Source of the DNA: Balneola sp.
GTDB taxonomy: Bacteria > Bacteroidota > Rhodothermia > Balneolales > Balneolaceae
Assembly (NCBI GenBank): GCA_002694685.1
Contig: NZMW01000004.1
Span: 760,491 to 824,490, forward strand
Length of the DNA: 64,000 nt
Direction: 5' to 3'
The translations under genes were made by a program, and so were the position numbers. The notes under the pieces are model-generated. The model was given only the letters and a program-made list of their open reading frames with translations. It was not told the DNA's origin and made no database searches. Below are positions 34,556-43,855 of this stretch, piece after piece (position 1 is the stretch's first letter; every line of letters begins with the position of its first letter).

Positions 34556-36018
34556 TACTTGATTTCGAAGGTCGTGCCTTCTTTGCCATCCATCAGCTGA
34601 ACGCCCAGCTCCTCCAGTTCGTCTCTGATTTTATCAGAAAGCTCGAAGTTTTTGTTAGCACGAGCGTCTTTTCTGATATCAATTAACAGCTCAACCAATC
34701 CTTCGGTTACTTTCTCATTTCCACCGGATTTTTCTTTTGGCCAGATTCCTAATACTTCCTCTACAACACTATGAAGAAAGACTTTAATAGTATCAAGGTT
34801 TGATGGAGCCTTTTTATCATTAATCAGCTTTCGGATTTCCTTCAGTCTTTCAAAAAGAACTGCTATTGCTTGGGCTGAATTGAAATCATCATTCATGGAT
34901 GATTCAAAGGCATTCTTAAAGCTTTCAAGATCATACTCTTCGCCACTTCCCGGCTTTGATTTATCAATCGTTAAAATCATGGATTGAAGGTTTTTCAATC
35001 CTGTTTCAGCTCCTGAAAGAGCATCTTCAGAAAAATCAGTAGTACTGCGATAGTGGCTTTGCAGCAGGAAGAAGCGGATTACTTCTGCCGGCCACGCTCT
35101 GGTTAGCAGTTTGTGATCGCCGGAAATGAATTCATGAAGGCTAATAGCATTGCCCAACGATTTACCCATTTTCTGCCCTTCCAACGTCACCATGTTGTTA
35201 TGGAGCCAGTACTTCACAAATTGTTTATCATGGGCACACTCGGATTGAGCAATTTCACATTCATGATGTGGAAACTGGTTATCAAGCCCGCCACCATGTA
35301 TATCAAAACTTTCACCCAAATATTTGGTGCTCATGGCGGAACATTCCACATGCCAACCGGGATAACCCACGCTCCATGGCGAATCCCATTTCATTATATG
35401 TCCGTCGTCAGCCTTTTTCCATAAAGCAAAATCTTCAGGGCTGCGCTTATCAGAAGCAGTTTCAACACGAGTGCCGGCTTCTGCATCTTCCGTTTTACGG
35501 CCACTTAGCTTACCGTATTCTTCATCGGAAGAAACATCGAAGTAAACATTACCGTCGGCATTATATGCGTGGCCATTCTCGATCAATTTTTTGACCATGG
35601 CAATTTGCTCAGGAATATGTCCCGATGCACGAGGAGCAATATCTGGGCGGAGTACATTCAAAGCATCCATATCCCGGAAATAGGTGTAGGTATATTTTTC
35701 AGCAATTTCCATCGGCTGTACTTTCTCGATACGAGCCTGCTTGCTGAGTTTATCTTCACCTTCTTCGGCATCATCAACAAGATGCCCAACGTCGGTAATA
35801 TTTTGAACATACCGAACTTTGTAGCCTAAATAGCGGAGATAGCGCAACACTACATCAAAAGAAACATAGCTTTTGGCGTGCCCTAAATGTGCATCACCAT
35901 AAACGGTGGGACCACAAACATACATCCCCACATGTGGAGCATTTAACGGCTCGAACTGTTCTTTTTTGCGGGTGAGGGTATTATAAACGTGAAGTTCTTT
36001 ATTGCCTTTATCAGCCAC
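34555..36018 (-). CDS. cysS: Cysteinyl-tRNA synthetase
   Basis: Class I aminoacyl-tRNA synthetase of 487 residues charging tRNA-Cys. The zinc ligand Cys is in [17 protein letters not shown] (HIGH equivalent HLGH, about 29-45). The second zinc region is WHVECSAMS and the KMSKS loop is KMGKS in [10 protein letters not shown]. The C-terminal anticodon-binding helix bundle is complete. It begins 8 bp after folE on the same strand, so folE-cysS-yidD form one transcription unit. Confidence 0.95.
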   Translation of the reverse strand: MADKGNKELHVYNTLTRKKEQFEPLNAPHVGMYVCGPTVYGDAHLGHAKSYVSFDVVLRYLRYLGYKVRYVQNITDVGHLVDDAEEGEDKLSKQARIEKVQPMEIAEKYTYTYFRDMDALNVLRPDIAPRASGHIPEQIAMVKKLIENGHAYNADGNVYFDVSSDEEYGKLSGRKTEDAEAGTRVETASDKRSPEDFALWKKADDGHIMKWDSPWSVGYPGWHVECSAMSTKYLGESFDIHGGGLDNQFPHHECEIAQSECAHDKQFVKYWLHNNMVTLEGQKMGKSLGNAISLHEFISGDHKLLTRAWPAEVIRFFLLQSHYRSTTDFSEDALSGAETGLKNLQSMILTIDKSKPGSGEEYDLESFKNAFESSMNDDFNSAQAIAVLFERLKEIRKLINDKKAPSNLDTIKVFLHSVVEEVLGIWPKEKSGGNEKVTEGLVELLIDIRKDARANKNFELSDKIRDELEELGVQLMDGKEGTTFEIK

Positions 36019-36026
36019 AGCGATTA

Positions 36027-36710
36027 TTAGATGTCAGTGTTTGTTTTGATGTAATCAATGAATTTCTGCTGAGTAGCTTCTTCCTTAAAAGCACCACGAT
36101 ACTCAGATGTAATAGTTGTAGAAGTAATATCTTTAATTCCGCGGGTTGAAACGCAAAGGTGCTTGCTGTCAATAAAAACAGCAATGTCGTCAGTTTCTAA
36201 CGCAGCGCTGAGTTCATCAGCAATTTGCAGGGTAAGTCTTTCCTGAACCTGAGGGCGTCGGGAGTAATAATCTACAATGCGATTAATTTTAGAGAGTCCG
36301 ATAACTTTCTTTCCAGAAGAAATATATCCAACATGAGCTTTACCTATAAAAGGGAGGAAGTGATGCTCACAAAATGAAGTCACCTGAATATTCTTTTCTA
36401 CAACCATGCCATTATAGTCATAGTCGTTATTGAACTGACGAGCTACCGGCTTGTTCTTAGGATTCAGGCCTTCAAAAATTTCTTTCACATACATCTTGGC
36501 TACACGGTAAGGTGTGCCTTTAAGGCTGTCATCATTTAAATCCAGACCCAGCGTATGCATGATTTCAGCAAAATGCTCCTGAATAATTTCAATCTTTTCG
36601 TCGTCAGTTTTCTCAAAAGCATCTTGGCGTAATGGAGTTTGTACTCCGGTGCTGAGATGATCTTCACCGATTTCCTCGGCAGTGATTTTGTCTAAATCCA
36701 ATGTTTTCAA
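36027..36710 (-). CDS. folE: GTP cyclohydrolase I
   Basis: Zinc enzyme converting GTP to 7,8-dihydroneopterin triphosphate at the start of folate synthesis. It has 227 residues. The zinc/active-site motif CEHHFLPFIGKAHVGYI is at about 115-131, and the second cysteine lies in DSKHLCVSTRGIKD near 183-196. The N-terminal 40 residues are the usual variable extension. First gene of the folE-cysS-yidD unit. Confidence 0.95.
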   Translation of the reverse strand: MKTLDLDKITAEEIGEDHLSTGVQTPLRQDAFEKTDDEKIEIIQEHFAEIMHTLGLDLNDDSLKGTPYRVAKMYVKEIFEGLNPKNKPVARQFNNDYDYNGMVVEKNIQVTSFCEHHFLPFIGKAHVGYISSGKKVIGLSKINRIVDYYSRRPQVQERLTLQIADELSAALETDDIAVFIDSKHLCVSTRGIKDITSTTITSEYRGAFKEEATQQKFIDYIKTNTDI

Positions 36711-36814
36711 TATTTCTGAATTATAAATCTTAGGTAACAGGAGCTATCCTGCACTTTTTCAAACAGAACCCCAAAGTTAAGGGTTCCTACTATTAATTGA
36801 CAGCAGTAGAATAA

Positions 36815-36839
36815 CGAACATTGAACAAGGACAATGAAT
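36815..36839. repeat. Interspersed mini-repeat (GAACATTGAACAAGGA type)
   Basis: The words CATTGAACAAGGA and ACAATGAAT recur on the other strand at 34291-34320, inside the 3' end of yidD, and a diverged copy lies at 22985-23017 after the efflux operon. No coding function. It appears to be a short dispersed repeat of this genome. Confidence 0.55.
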
Positions 36840-36890
36840 TTCGAAGAGAAGTATTTTGGGAATTGGAGTGCTTACTATAGATATTTGACT

Positions 36891-36930
36891 TAACGACTAA
36901 CGACTAACGACTAACGACTAACGACTAACA
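36891..36930. repeat. Heptamer tandem repeat TAACGAC x5
   Basis: Five exact copies of TAACGAC (36891-36925) plus a partial copy lie 16 bases before the Dabb start codon. Copy number could change by slippage and alter promoter or leader spacing. Confidence 0.9.
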
Positions 36931-36940
36931 ACGGATCAAA

Positions 36941-37249
36941 ATGATCAAACATGTGGTAATGTGGAAACTGAAGGATGTAGCGGAAGGCAAAACAAAAGCT
37001 GAGAATGCTGAGGTGATGAAAGAATTGCTGGAAGACCTTCCTAATAAAATTGAAGAATTAAGCAGTGCTGAAGTAGGAATTAATATCTTAGAAGGGAATG
37101 AGGATGCCATTTGCGATGTGGTTTTGACAACGGAATGTGATTCTAAGGAAGATCTAAAAGCCTACGGAGTTCATCCAGATCATCAAAAAGTGGTTGAGTT
37201 CATCAAGAAAGTTGTGATGGAAAGAAGGGTTGTTGACTATATTAGTTAA
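36941..37249 (+). CDS. Dabb (stress-responsive A/B barrel) protein
   Basis: Small cytosolic protein of 102 residues with a single Dabb domain. It starts MIKHVVMWKLKD, has GINILEGNEDAICDVVLTTE in the middle and ends with the typical VHPDHQKVVEFIKKVV. The fold is a dimeric ferredoxin-like barrel, and the function in bacteria is mostly unknown. The gene is boxed in by heptamer repeats on both sides, and the downstream array begins at its stop codon. Confidence 0.9.
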   Translation: MIKHVVMWKLKDVAEGKTKAENAEVMKELLEDLPNKIEELSSAEVGINILEGNEDAICDVVLTTECDSKEDLKAYGVHPDHQKVVEFIKKVVMERRVVDYIS

Positions 37250-37311
37250 ATGACCAATGACCAATGACCAATGACCAATGACCAATGACCAATGACCAAT
37301 GACCAATGACC
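37249..37311. repeat. Heptamer tandem repeat AATGACC x9
   Basis: Nine exact copies of AATGACC begin at the stop codon of the Dabb gene. The block is perfectly homogeneous, indicating recent expansion or active slippage. Confidence 0.95.
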
Positions 37312-37317
37312 AACGAC

Positions 37318-37359
37318 TAACGAATAACGAATAACGAATAACGAGTAACGAGTAACGAA
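37318..37359. repeat. Heptamer tandem repeat TAACGAA/TAACGAG x6
   Basis: Six copies of TAACGAR (three A, two G, one A) follow the AATGACC block, with only CAACGAC-like bases between. They end 14 bases before the Smr start codon at 37374. It is the same heptamer family as at 36891. Confidence 0.92.
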
Positions 37360-37373
37360 AACACGAATAACGA

Positions 37374-37649
37374 ATGAATGAGCCCGATCCCATAGAAATC
37401 CCAATTAACGGAATACTGGATTTACACTTGTTCAACCCCAAAGAACTAGGTGAGTTAATTCCAGATTACATTGAAGCCTGTCTGGAGAAAGGCATTTTCT
37501 CCATCAGGATTATACATGGGAAGGGCAAAGGGGTGTTGAGAAGAACCGTACATAGCTTATTGGACAGAAACGAGCATGTTAAATCATACAGCTTGGCCAG
37601 CGACCGTAGTGGATGGGGAGCTACGATAGCAGAATTGAATAGAACTTAG
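37374..37649 (+). CDS. Stand-alone Smr-domain protein
   Basis: Protein of 91 residues made of one Smr domain, with LDLHLFNPKEL at about 15-25 and IIHGKGKGVLRRTVH at about 45-60 holding the HGxGxG motif. Smr domains bind or nick nucleic acids and form the C-terminus of MutS2. It overlaps the convergent acetyltransferase by 4 bp. A MutS-family ATPase starts about 700 bp downstream on the same strand, which may or may not be meaningful. Confidence 0.88.
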   Translation: MNEPDPIEIPINGILDLHLFNPKELGELIPDYIEACLEKGIFSIRIIHGKGKGVLRRTVHSLLDRNEHVKSYSLASDRSGWGATIAELNRT

Positions 37650-38227
37650 CCTTCAACTTTTGTGACTTCTCCGAATTTTAGCTGGTAATCATCTTTAGAC
37701 TCAGGACAGGTTGCCTTACCGTCTTGTCCAAAATCAAGGCGGTGGCCATATTCACTGACCCAGCCAATTTGCTTAGCGGGATTCCCTACCATTAAAGCAT
37801 AAGGAAGCACAGGCTTGGTAATAACTGCTCCAGCGCCAATCAAACAATACTTACCTAATTCATTACCGCAAATGATGGTAGCATTTGCTCCAATTGAAGC
37901 ACCTTGTCGGACCTGTGTTTCTACATATTCATCCCGCCGAACCACGGCACTTCGTGGGTTTACAATATTGGTGAATACCATGCTTGGCCCCAGAAATACA
38001 TCATCCTCACAAATAACCCCGGTATATATGGACACATTATTCTGAACTTTGACGTTATTGCCTAGCTTAACTTTAGGCGAAACCACCACGTTCTGACCAA
38101 GATTACAGTTTTCACCTAGCTCAGATTCGGGCATGACGTGTGTGAAGTGCCAGATTTTAGTTCCTTTTCCGATTTTAGCTCCATCATCAATAACAGCGGT
38201 TTCGTGTGCGAAGTAATCCATATCCAA
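37646..38227 (-). CDS. Left-handed beta-helix N-acetyltransferase (WbpD/WlbB-like)
   Basis: Acyl-CoA-dependent transferase of 193 residues. Hexapeptide repeats (I/V-G-x-N/G-x-K type) run through about 8-130. IGANATIICGNELGKYCLIGAG gives the family turn around 112-133 and MVGNPAKQIGWVS follows. This spacing and end match acetyltransferases acting on UDP-3-amino-uronates in O-antigen synthesis. No polysaccharide cluster is nearby, so the substrate is inferred from similarity alone. The true start could be the ATG two codons inside. Confidence 0.85.
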   Translation of the reverse strand: MDMDYFAHETAVIDDGAKIGKGTKIWHFTHVMPESELGENCNLGQNVVVSPKVKLGNNVKVQNNVSIYTGVICEDDVFLGPSMVFTNIVNPRSAVVRRDEYVETQVRQGASIGANATIICGNELGKYCLIGAGAVITKPVLPYALMVGNPAKQIGWVSEYGHRLDFGQDGKATCPESKDDYQLKFGEVTKVEG

Positions 38228-38363
38228 TTATTTAGTTCGATGTATATTAGCAATAGTTTGGATGTAGTGAAAGGGAAGTAAGCTTTTGGTTGATTCTTTT
38301 TTTATCCTCAATCCTCCAAAAAATAACATAGAGATTTTAGAAAGTAGCAGGACGTATCAAAAT

Positions 38364-40190
38364 ATGAGTCAAGATACATTGAAAAAATTACTGCAAAGGC
38401 ATTGCCAGCGTATTGACGAGAACATTGCAAGATTCAAGAGTTTCAGTAAAAAATATACCTGGTCAAGATCTATAGTATTTTTTACTGGGTTAGGATTCGC
38501 TCTTTCGGCAACAGGGATTTTGAATGATTTCAGCTATTTCCTAGGACTCATTGTTTTTATAACGGGTTTTATCGTTTTGGTAGATCGTCATCAAAAGGTG
38601 CACGAGTCTATTGACAAGTTTGAGCACTTAAAGAAAATTAAGCAAAGGCATATTGCTCGCCTTGAACTGAATTGGTCTGAAATTCCGGTAAGGCACTCAG
38701 GTATAGAGATTAAAGATCATTCTTTTGCTAATGATTTAGATATAGTAGGAGAATACTCTCTCCATCAGCTAATAGATACATCAATATATGAGGGCAGTTC
38801 AGAGAAATTGGTGAACTGGCTATTGAAGGAATCTCCCGAAAAAGAAGAAATAAACCGTCGACAGAAGCTCGTTAAAGAATTAATTCCGCTTCAGGGATTT
38901 CGTGACAAACTAGCTGTGGTTGGGGAATTCACAAAGGGTAAAAGCTCTGATAAAGACTGGAGCATGGATAAAATGCTCAAGTGGTTAAAAAATTCACCGA
39001 TCACAGGTTTTACTGGACCTTTAATTGTACTGTCGATTCTTAGCATATCAAATGTAACCTTAGGAGCGCTTGCATGGATTGGAATTGTGCCTGCACTTAT
39101 TCCTATTATCACACTGGTTATTTATTTGAGCTATTACAATTACAATAGCGATAAAATATCCGGGCTTTTTGAGGCTGCATATCAAATAGATAAGCTGCTG
39201 GGCAGGTTTCGGTACTTATTATTAGAAGTGGAAGAATTTAAAGTTAAGGGGGAGTCAGATCTAAAGGTGCTGTTAGCTGAGTATCAAAAATCGGATACAA
39301 AACCTTCTATATATATAAAGAAGGTAAAAAAGCTTACAGGACCGGCCTCGCTGCAATCGAATCAAGTAATATGGCCACTGGTAAATTTAATTATGCCTTG
39401 GGATATGTTTTATTCCATGAAGATGGAGAGCCTGAAACAAGAACTAGAACCTAAGCTAGCTAAATGGCTGGATGTTTTTTATGAACTCGAAGCCCTAAAT
39501 AGCCTGGCGAATTTCGGAGCCCTTCATACTGAATACAATTTTCCTGAATTAGTAGAGAATGAAGAAGTACTATTTAAAGCTAAAGATCTTGGTCACCCGC
39601 TTATTCCTTCATCCCAGAAAGTAACTAACGATTTTAAAGTGCAAGAAGGAAAAGATCTCTTTCTTATTACTGGATCTAATATGGCGGGTAAGAGTACTTT
39701 TCTAAGGACTATAGGTATCAATCTCTGTTTAGCTTTTGCCGGAGCTCCGGTGAATGCAGAGTCTTTGGAAACTAACTTATTCAGGATCTTCACGAGCATC
39801 AATGTGAAGGATTCTTTGGAAGGCGGCCTTTCTCATTTCTATGCGGAGGTACGGCGACTACGAACGCTACTGGATAAACTTGACCAGAACGATGAACTCC
39901 CGCTTTTCTTTTTTGTGGATGAAATTTTCAAAGGCACTAACAATAGAGAGCGATTTCAGGGAAGTACAGCATTCTTAAAAGAAATAGCTGGAAAAAATGG
40001 AGTAGGAATGGTATCCACTCATGATCTGGAGTTAGCTTCTTTGGAGAAGGATATATCGGAACTGAGTAACTGGCACTTTGCCGAAACTATAGAAGACGGA
40101 AAAATGAGTTTTGAGTACAAACTCAAATCGGGTCCATGCCCAACAACCAATGCTCTAAAGATTATGGAGATGGAAGGGTTACCCATTTAA
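38364..40190 (+). CDS. Membrane-anchored MutS-family ATPase
   Basis: ATPase of 608 residues from the ATG at 38364; an in-frame TTG 78 bases upstream is less likely. Two hydrophobic pairs (about 35-74 and 215-260) flank a MutS-like lever region. The C-terminal MutS domain V has Walker A GSNMAGKST at 437-445 and Walker B FFFVDEIFKGTN at 515-526, then STHDLELA. Mismatch-binding and connector domains and a Smr tail are absent. It is not a mismatch-repair MutS; the membrane helices imply another, unknown role. Single gene. Confidence 0.85.
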   Translation: MSQDTLKKLLQRHCQRIDENIARFKSFSKKYTWSRSIVFFTGLGFALSATGILNDFSYFLGLIVFITGFIVLVDRHQKVHESIDKFEHLKKIKQRHIARLELNWSEIPVRHSGIEIKDHSFANDLDIVGEYSLHQLIDTSIYEGSSEKLVNWLLKESPEKEEINRRQKLVKELIPLQGFRDKLAVVGEFTKGKSSDKDWSMDKMLKWLKNSPITGFTGPLIVLSILSISNVTLGALAWIGIVPALIPIITLVIYLSYYNYNSDKISGLFEAAYQIDKLLGRFRYLLLEVEEFKVKGESDLKVLLAEYQKSDTKPSIYIKKVKKLTGPASLQSNQVIWPLVNLIMPWDMFYSMKMESLKQELEPKLAKWLDVFYELEALNSLANFGALHTEYNFPELVENEEVLFKAKDLGHPLIPSSQKVTNDFKVQEGKDLFLITGSNMAGKSTFLRTIGINLCLAFAGAPVNAESLETNLFRIFTSINVKDSLEGGLSHFYAEVRRLRTLLDKLDQNDELPLFFFVDEIFKGTNNRERFQGSTAFLKEIAGKNGVGMVSTHDLELASLEKDISELSNWHFAETIEDGKMSFEYKLKSGPCPTTNALKIMEMEGLPI

Positions 40191-40430
40191 AATGCCGAGC
40201 AGGCACCCTGGCTTATCACTAAAAAAAGAGAGAGAAATAGCGGGCTGAAAAGTTTATTAAATGCCTTCATATAATCTTCACAAAACCTATTCTGGTAATC
40301 TCGCAACTTGTTGTAGTTTAATAACTTGAAAGAGGGAAAAAATATTTTTTTCTTCACAATCCCTTCATGAATAATTGGTTTCTTTAAAGCGAGTTAATTA
40401 AACAACTCCTAAAACAAAAATGAGGTCGTA

Positions 40431-40991
40431 ATGTATAAATCAATTTCCGCACTAATTTTAACACTTCTACTGAGTACAGCAGTTTTTTCTCAAACCTACA
40501 CTATTGTTCCTGATGAAAGCGAGATAATCGTTTGGGGAACTTCTAATGTTCACGATTGGGAAGCTCCGGCTGAAGAGTTCTCCGGTTCTGCAACTATAGA
40601 ACTAGCAGATGATTCACTGGTTTCAATTACAAGCCTGGAATTTAGCGTCGTAGCTGAAGAAATAAATAGTGGAAAAGGTGGAATGGACAAACGTATAGAT
40701 GATGCGCTTAAAGTTAATAAGCACAAAAATATCACGTTTGTATTAACTGACATCACAGACGTAGAATCTTCTACACTAACTGCTAATGGAGAATTATCTA
40801 TAGCAGGTGTAACTAAGAATGTACAAATGAAAGTTGAGTACCAACTTCAAGCAGACGGTACTATACTTTTTAATGGAAAGCAGAATATAGACATGACTGA
40901 GTTTAATATTGACCCACCAACCGCCGTATTCGGTACAATTAAAGCCGGTGAAAAGGTAGACGTGGAATTCAATGCTAAATTCGCTCAATAA
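40431..40991 (+). CDS. YceI-family periplasmic lipid-binding protein, copy 1
   Basis: Protein of 186 residues with a signal peptide (about 1-20) and a YceI lipocalin-like domain. It begins TYTIVPDESEIIVWGTSNVHDWEA and contains KNITFVLTDI and a late ITIAGV-like strand (LSIAGVTKNVQM). YceI proteins bind isoprenoid or fatty molecules in the periplasm. A porin starts 48 bp downstream, so the two are probably co-expressed. The 240 bp upstream holds AT-rich promoter-like sequence but no recognised site. Confidence 0.9.
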   Translation: MYKSISALILTLLLSTAVFSQTYTIVPDESEIIVWGTSNVHDWEAPAEEFSGSATIELADDSLVSITSLEFSVVAEEINSGKGGMDKRIDDALKVNKHKNITFVLTDITDVESSTLTANGELSIAGVTKNVQMKVEYQLQADGTILFNGKQNIDMTEFNIDPPTAVFGTIKAGEKVDVEFNAKFAQ

Positions 40992-41039
40992 ATTTAAAAA
41001 ACAATCAACCAATCAATAACATAACCAAATCCTAAGGTC

Positions 41040-42278
41040 ATGAAATCACAAGCCAAATATATCACAGTATTTCTATTAGCCCTTGTGTTGGGAACTAGCG
41101 CAGCTATGGCCCAACAAAAATCTTTACAATACTTCAAAGATCCCGGCAAATCCGGTCTGAACGTATTCGAAACACCTAAAACAACAAACGTTGAATTCGA
41201 CGGTCTGTATGTACGTGTCGGTGGAGACTTTGCACTACAGTTTCAGGGTATATCACAAAGCAATGCCGGAGACTCTCTTGCAGAGTTAGGTAACAACTTT
41301 AACCTTCCAACAGCTAACCTAAACCTTGATGTTCAACTGGACGAAGGTTTAAGAATGCACCTCCGTACATATCTGTCATCTCGTCACCACACAGAGTCTT
41401 ATGTGAAAGGTGGTTATATGCAGATTGACCGACTAGACTTCATCGAAGAAGGTTTTATGGACGGTTTGATGGATGTTTTGACCATCCGAGTAGGTATGGA
41501 TCAAATCAACTATGGTGATGCACACTTCCGCAGATCAGATAACGCTGCTGCTCTCTACAATCCATTTGTAGGTAACTACATCATGGACAACTTCACTACT
41601 GAGCCTTTCATGGAATTAACTTACCAGAATTCAGGCATCATTGGTGTGATAGGTGCAACTAATGGCCGACTAAACCAAAGCGTAACTTCTACTGATGATG
41701 GTATTGTACTCTTCGGTAAGTTAGGATACGACAAGCAGCTGAACGAAGACCTGAGATTCCGTCTCACCGGTTCTTTCTACAATAGCTCCGAAGAAAGCAC
41801 ACGTGACTATATCTACGGTGGTGACCGTGCCGGTGGACGTTACTACGCAGTAATGGAAGGAGGCGACTTCTCCGGACGATTCAATCCTGGCTTTGGCTCT
41901 CAAACAGCTTTCCAAATCAACCCATTCGTAAAATTCCAGGGACTTGAATTTTTTGGAATCTTTGAGCAAACAAGCAACAGCGCTGATGCAGGTGGCTCTT
42001 TCACTCAACTTGGTGGAGAAGTTATCTACCGATTTGGAGCTGACGAAGACATCTACCTAGGTGGACGTTATAACATGATAAGCGGCGAAAGAACTGATGC
42101 TGCCGCAACTCAGGAAATTAGCAGAATCAACTTCGGTGGTGGCTGGTTCATGACTGACAACGTACTTACAAAACTAGAATATGTCTCACAATCTTACGAT
42201 GGTGACGGCTGGAACACTAGCCTATACAACGGTGGCGAATTTAGCGGAATCATGTTAGAAGCTGTGATAAGCTTCTGA
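41040..42278 (+). CDS. Outer-membrane porin-like beta-barrel
   Basis: Outer-membrane protein of 412 residues with a signal peptide (about 1-24). The mature chain is a run of amphipathic strands rich in Tyr, Gly and Asp, and it ends with an aromatic last strand (LEAVISF). The layout resembles phosphate-selective porin O/P-like proteins of Bacteroidota. Codon choice is noticeably biased (AAC, TTC, CTT), unlike its neighbours, as expected for an abundant protein. It follows a YceI gene. Two hairpins end the transcript. Confidence 0.82.
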   Translation: MKSQAKYITVFLLALVLGTSAAMAQQKSLQYFKDPGKSGLNVFETPKTTNVEFDGLYVRVGGDFALQFQGISQSNAGDSLAELGNNFNLPTANLNLDVQLDEGLRMHLRTYLSSRHHTESYVKGGYMQIDRLDFIEEGFMDGLMDVLTIRVGMDQINYGDAHFRRSDNAAALYNPFVGNYIMDNFTTEPFMELTYQNSGIIGVIGATNGRLNQSVTSTDDGIVLFGKLGYDKQLNEDLRFRLTGSFYNSSEESTRDYIYGGDRAGGRYYAVMEGGDFSGRFNPGFGSQTAFQINPFVKFQGLEFFGIFEQTSNSADAGGSFTQLGGEVIYRFGADEDIYLGGRYNMISGERTDAAATQEISRINFGGGWFMTDNVLTKLEYVSQSYDGDGWNTSLYNGGEFSGIMLEAVISF

Positions 42279-42296
42279 TATACCGACCTCATAGGA

Positions 42297-42387
42297 AAAG
42301 GGCGCGCTGTGAAAGGCTCGCCCTTTCTGCGTCAATGAGTTTCTAAACCAAACCGTCAGCTGATTAAATCAGCTGACGGTTTTTTTA
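42297..42387 (+). terminator. Tandem terminator hairpins after the porin
   Basis: A first stem AAAGGGCG (42297-42304)/CGCCCTTT (42319-42326) is followed by a strong perfect 15-bp stem (42351-42365/42367-42381) with a seven-T run. The second can also serve the opposite strand only poorly, since no T-run lies on the other side. Confidence 0.88.
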
Positions 42388-42429
42388 TTTGGGAGAAATT
42401 GCTGGAAGAGATAATTAGGAAGAGGAATA

Positions 42430-43029
42430 TCAGGAATCCAAACGGATTGCCAAATCAAAAACGATGTTGAGCTCATCGCTTACCTGAACAAGACCAAAAA
42501 GGGGAGATGGAGGCGTAAGACCAAAGTCAGTCATATACAGAATTTTATTTCCTCCTACAATTACCCGGTCCTCCATGCTGGAAAAAGCGTTTAAGGGTAC
42601 ATTATATTTTCGTTCAACTCCGGCAATAGTGATAGTGACTTTTGCTGTTTGTGGAATCAGGTCCAGTGAGTCTTTCAGAACTAATTCATTCAGGGTGATT
42701 TGTATGAAAGGATGTTCTTCATATTTGAGTGTACTGCGGAAATCTCTGTTGATAGCTTTTTTCCCACAGTCAAACTTGTTCACTTCCAAAAATAAGGAAA
42801 CACCACTCACATCAATAGTTTCACCAATGTATTGATAGGTGAAATTGAGAGAGTCCCGTTGCAGCTCATGCTCAGAGAGACAGCGGAAATCATTCACATT
42901 TGATTTTCCATTAATGCTTAACTTACTCTGATTCGTAAACTGAACCTGTCCGGTTTGTGCGAGGGCATAAGCAGGAAGGGTACAGATTGCCGGAATCAGT
43001 ATTTTTTGAAGAATTTTTTTCGTTCTCAT
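42430..43029 (-). CDS. YceI-family protein, copy 2
   Basis: Periplasmic protein of 199 residues with a signal peptide (about 1-25). The YceI pattern is present but diverged from copy 1: SKLSINGKSNVNDFRC at about 35-50, KKAINRDFRSTLKYEEHPFI, and VTITIAGVERKYNVPL near 130-145. Two cysteines (CLSE, FDCGKK) could form a disulphide. It is divergent from hisN across about 55 bp. Confidence 0.87.
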   Translation of the reverse strand: MRTKKILQKILIPAICTLPAYALAQTGQVQFTNQSKLSINGKSNVNDFRCLSEHELQRDSLNFTYQYIGETIDVSGVSLFLEVNKFDCGKKAINRDFRSTLKYEEHPFIQITLNELVLKDSLDLIPQTAKVTITIAGVERKYNVPLNAFSSMEDRVIVGGNKILYMTDFGLTPPSPLFGLVQVSDELNIVFDLAIRLDS

Positions 43030-43084
43030 AGTTTAAGCGGAAAGTAACGTACTATTTTAAATTTTTGATGAATCTTTAAGTTTA

Positions 43085-43855
43085 ATGAACCAAGAATTAT
43101 TACAAGCAGCAACTGAAATAGCCAAAATTGGCGGACATCACACCTTAAAATACTTTAAAAAAAATGTAGAGGTAATAAGTAAAGCAGATGATTCGCCTGT
43201 AACTATTGCAGACAAAGAAACTGAGCAGATAATCCGAAAAGAAATCCAGAAAAGATATCCTGATCATGGAATTATTGGAGAAGAATTTGGGAGGACTAAC
43301 GAAGACAGCAACATACAGTGGGTGCTTGACCCTATTGACGGGACAAAGTCTTTTATCCATGGAATACCTTTCTATACAACTCTGATTGGCATTTTGATAG
43401 ATAACGAGCCACAGGTTGGAATCATTTACGCACCGGCACTTGAAGAGATTTGTGTCGCGGCCATTGGTGAGGGAGCTACCTTAAATGGAGAGCCTTGCAA
43501 AGTACGTGATACGGAACAACTCGAGGATGCCACGCTGTTGGTAACAGAGATATACCGCTTTAAAGAAATGGATCAACAGGAAGTTTTTGAGGAACTCATG
43601 TCCAAAACTAAACTACATAGAACATGGGGTGATGCCTATGGACACATGATGGTTGCTACCGGTAGGGCTGACGTTATGTACGATCCCATTCTTAATATTT
43701 GGGATGCAGCCGCGTTATTACCCGTGATGCGAGAAGCCGGTGGCGTATTCAGTGATATTGAAGGAAATGAAACTATCCATTCCGGAAATGGATTTTCGAC
43801 AAATAAAGCATTATTCCCGGAAGTAAAGAAAATATTTGAAGCACACAGCAAATAA
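43085..43855 (+). CDS. hisN: Inositol-monophosphatase-family histidinol-phosphatase
   Basis: Mg2+-dependent phosphatase of 256 residues. The metal-binding residues are in GEEFGRT at about 59-65 and LDPIDGTKSFIHGIPFY at about 79-95, and the C-terminal motif is WDAAALLPVMREAGG around 203-217. The SFIHG...F version is typical of HisN histidinol-phosphatases rather than SuhB, so histidine synthesis is the likely role. hisI elsewhere in the window fits this. The stop overlaps the next start (TAATG). Confidence 0.85.
   Translation: MNQELLQAATEIAKIGGHHTLKYFKKNVEVISKADDSPVTIADKETEQIIRKEIQKRYPDHGIIGEEFGRTNEDSNIQWVLDPIDGTKSFIHGIPFYTTLIGILIDNEPQVGIIYAPALEEICVAAIGEGATLNGEPCKVRDTEQLEDATLLVTEIYRFKEMDQQEVFEELMSKTKLHRTWGDAYGHMMVATGRADVMYDPILNIWDAAALLPVMREAGGVFSDIEGNETIHSGNGFSTNKALFPEVKKIFEAHSK

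Noticed and set aside
36891..37359. CRISPR array
   Set aside because: Units are seven bases with no unique spacers and no cas genes nearby.
37154..37441. Minus-strand frame encoding a repeated SLVIGHW-like peptide
   Set aside because: It is only the translation of the AATGACC/TAACGAA heptamer arrays plus the end of the Dabb gene; three copies of a 7-mer give seven codons, so the peptide repeats artificially.
38286..38363. Upstream TTG start for the MutS-family gene
   Set aside because: It adds 26 residues with no family similarity, while the ATG at 38364 is well placed before the conserved helical region.
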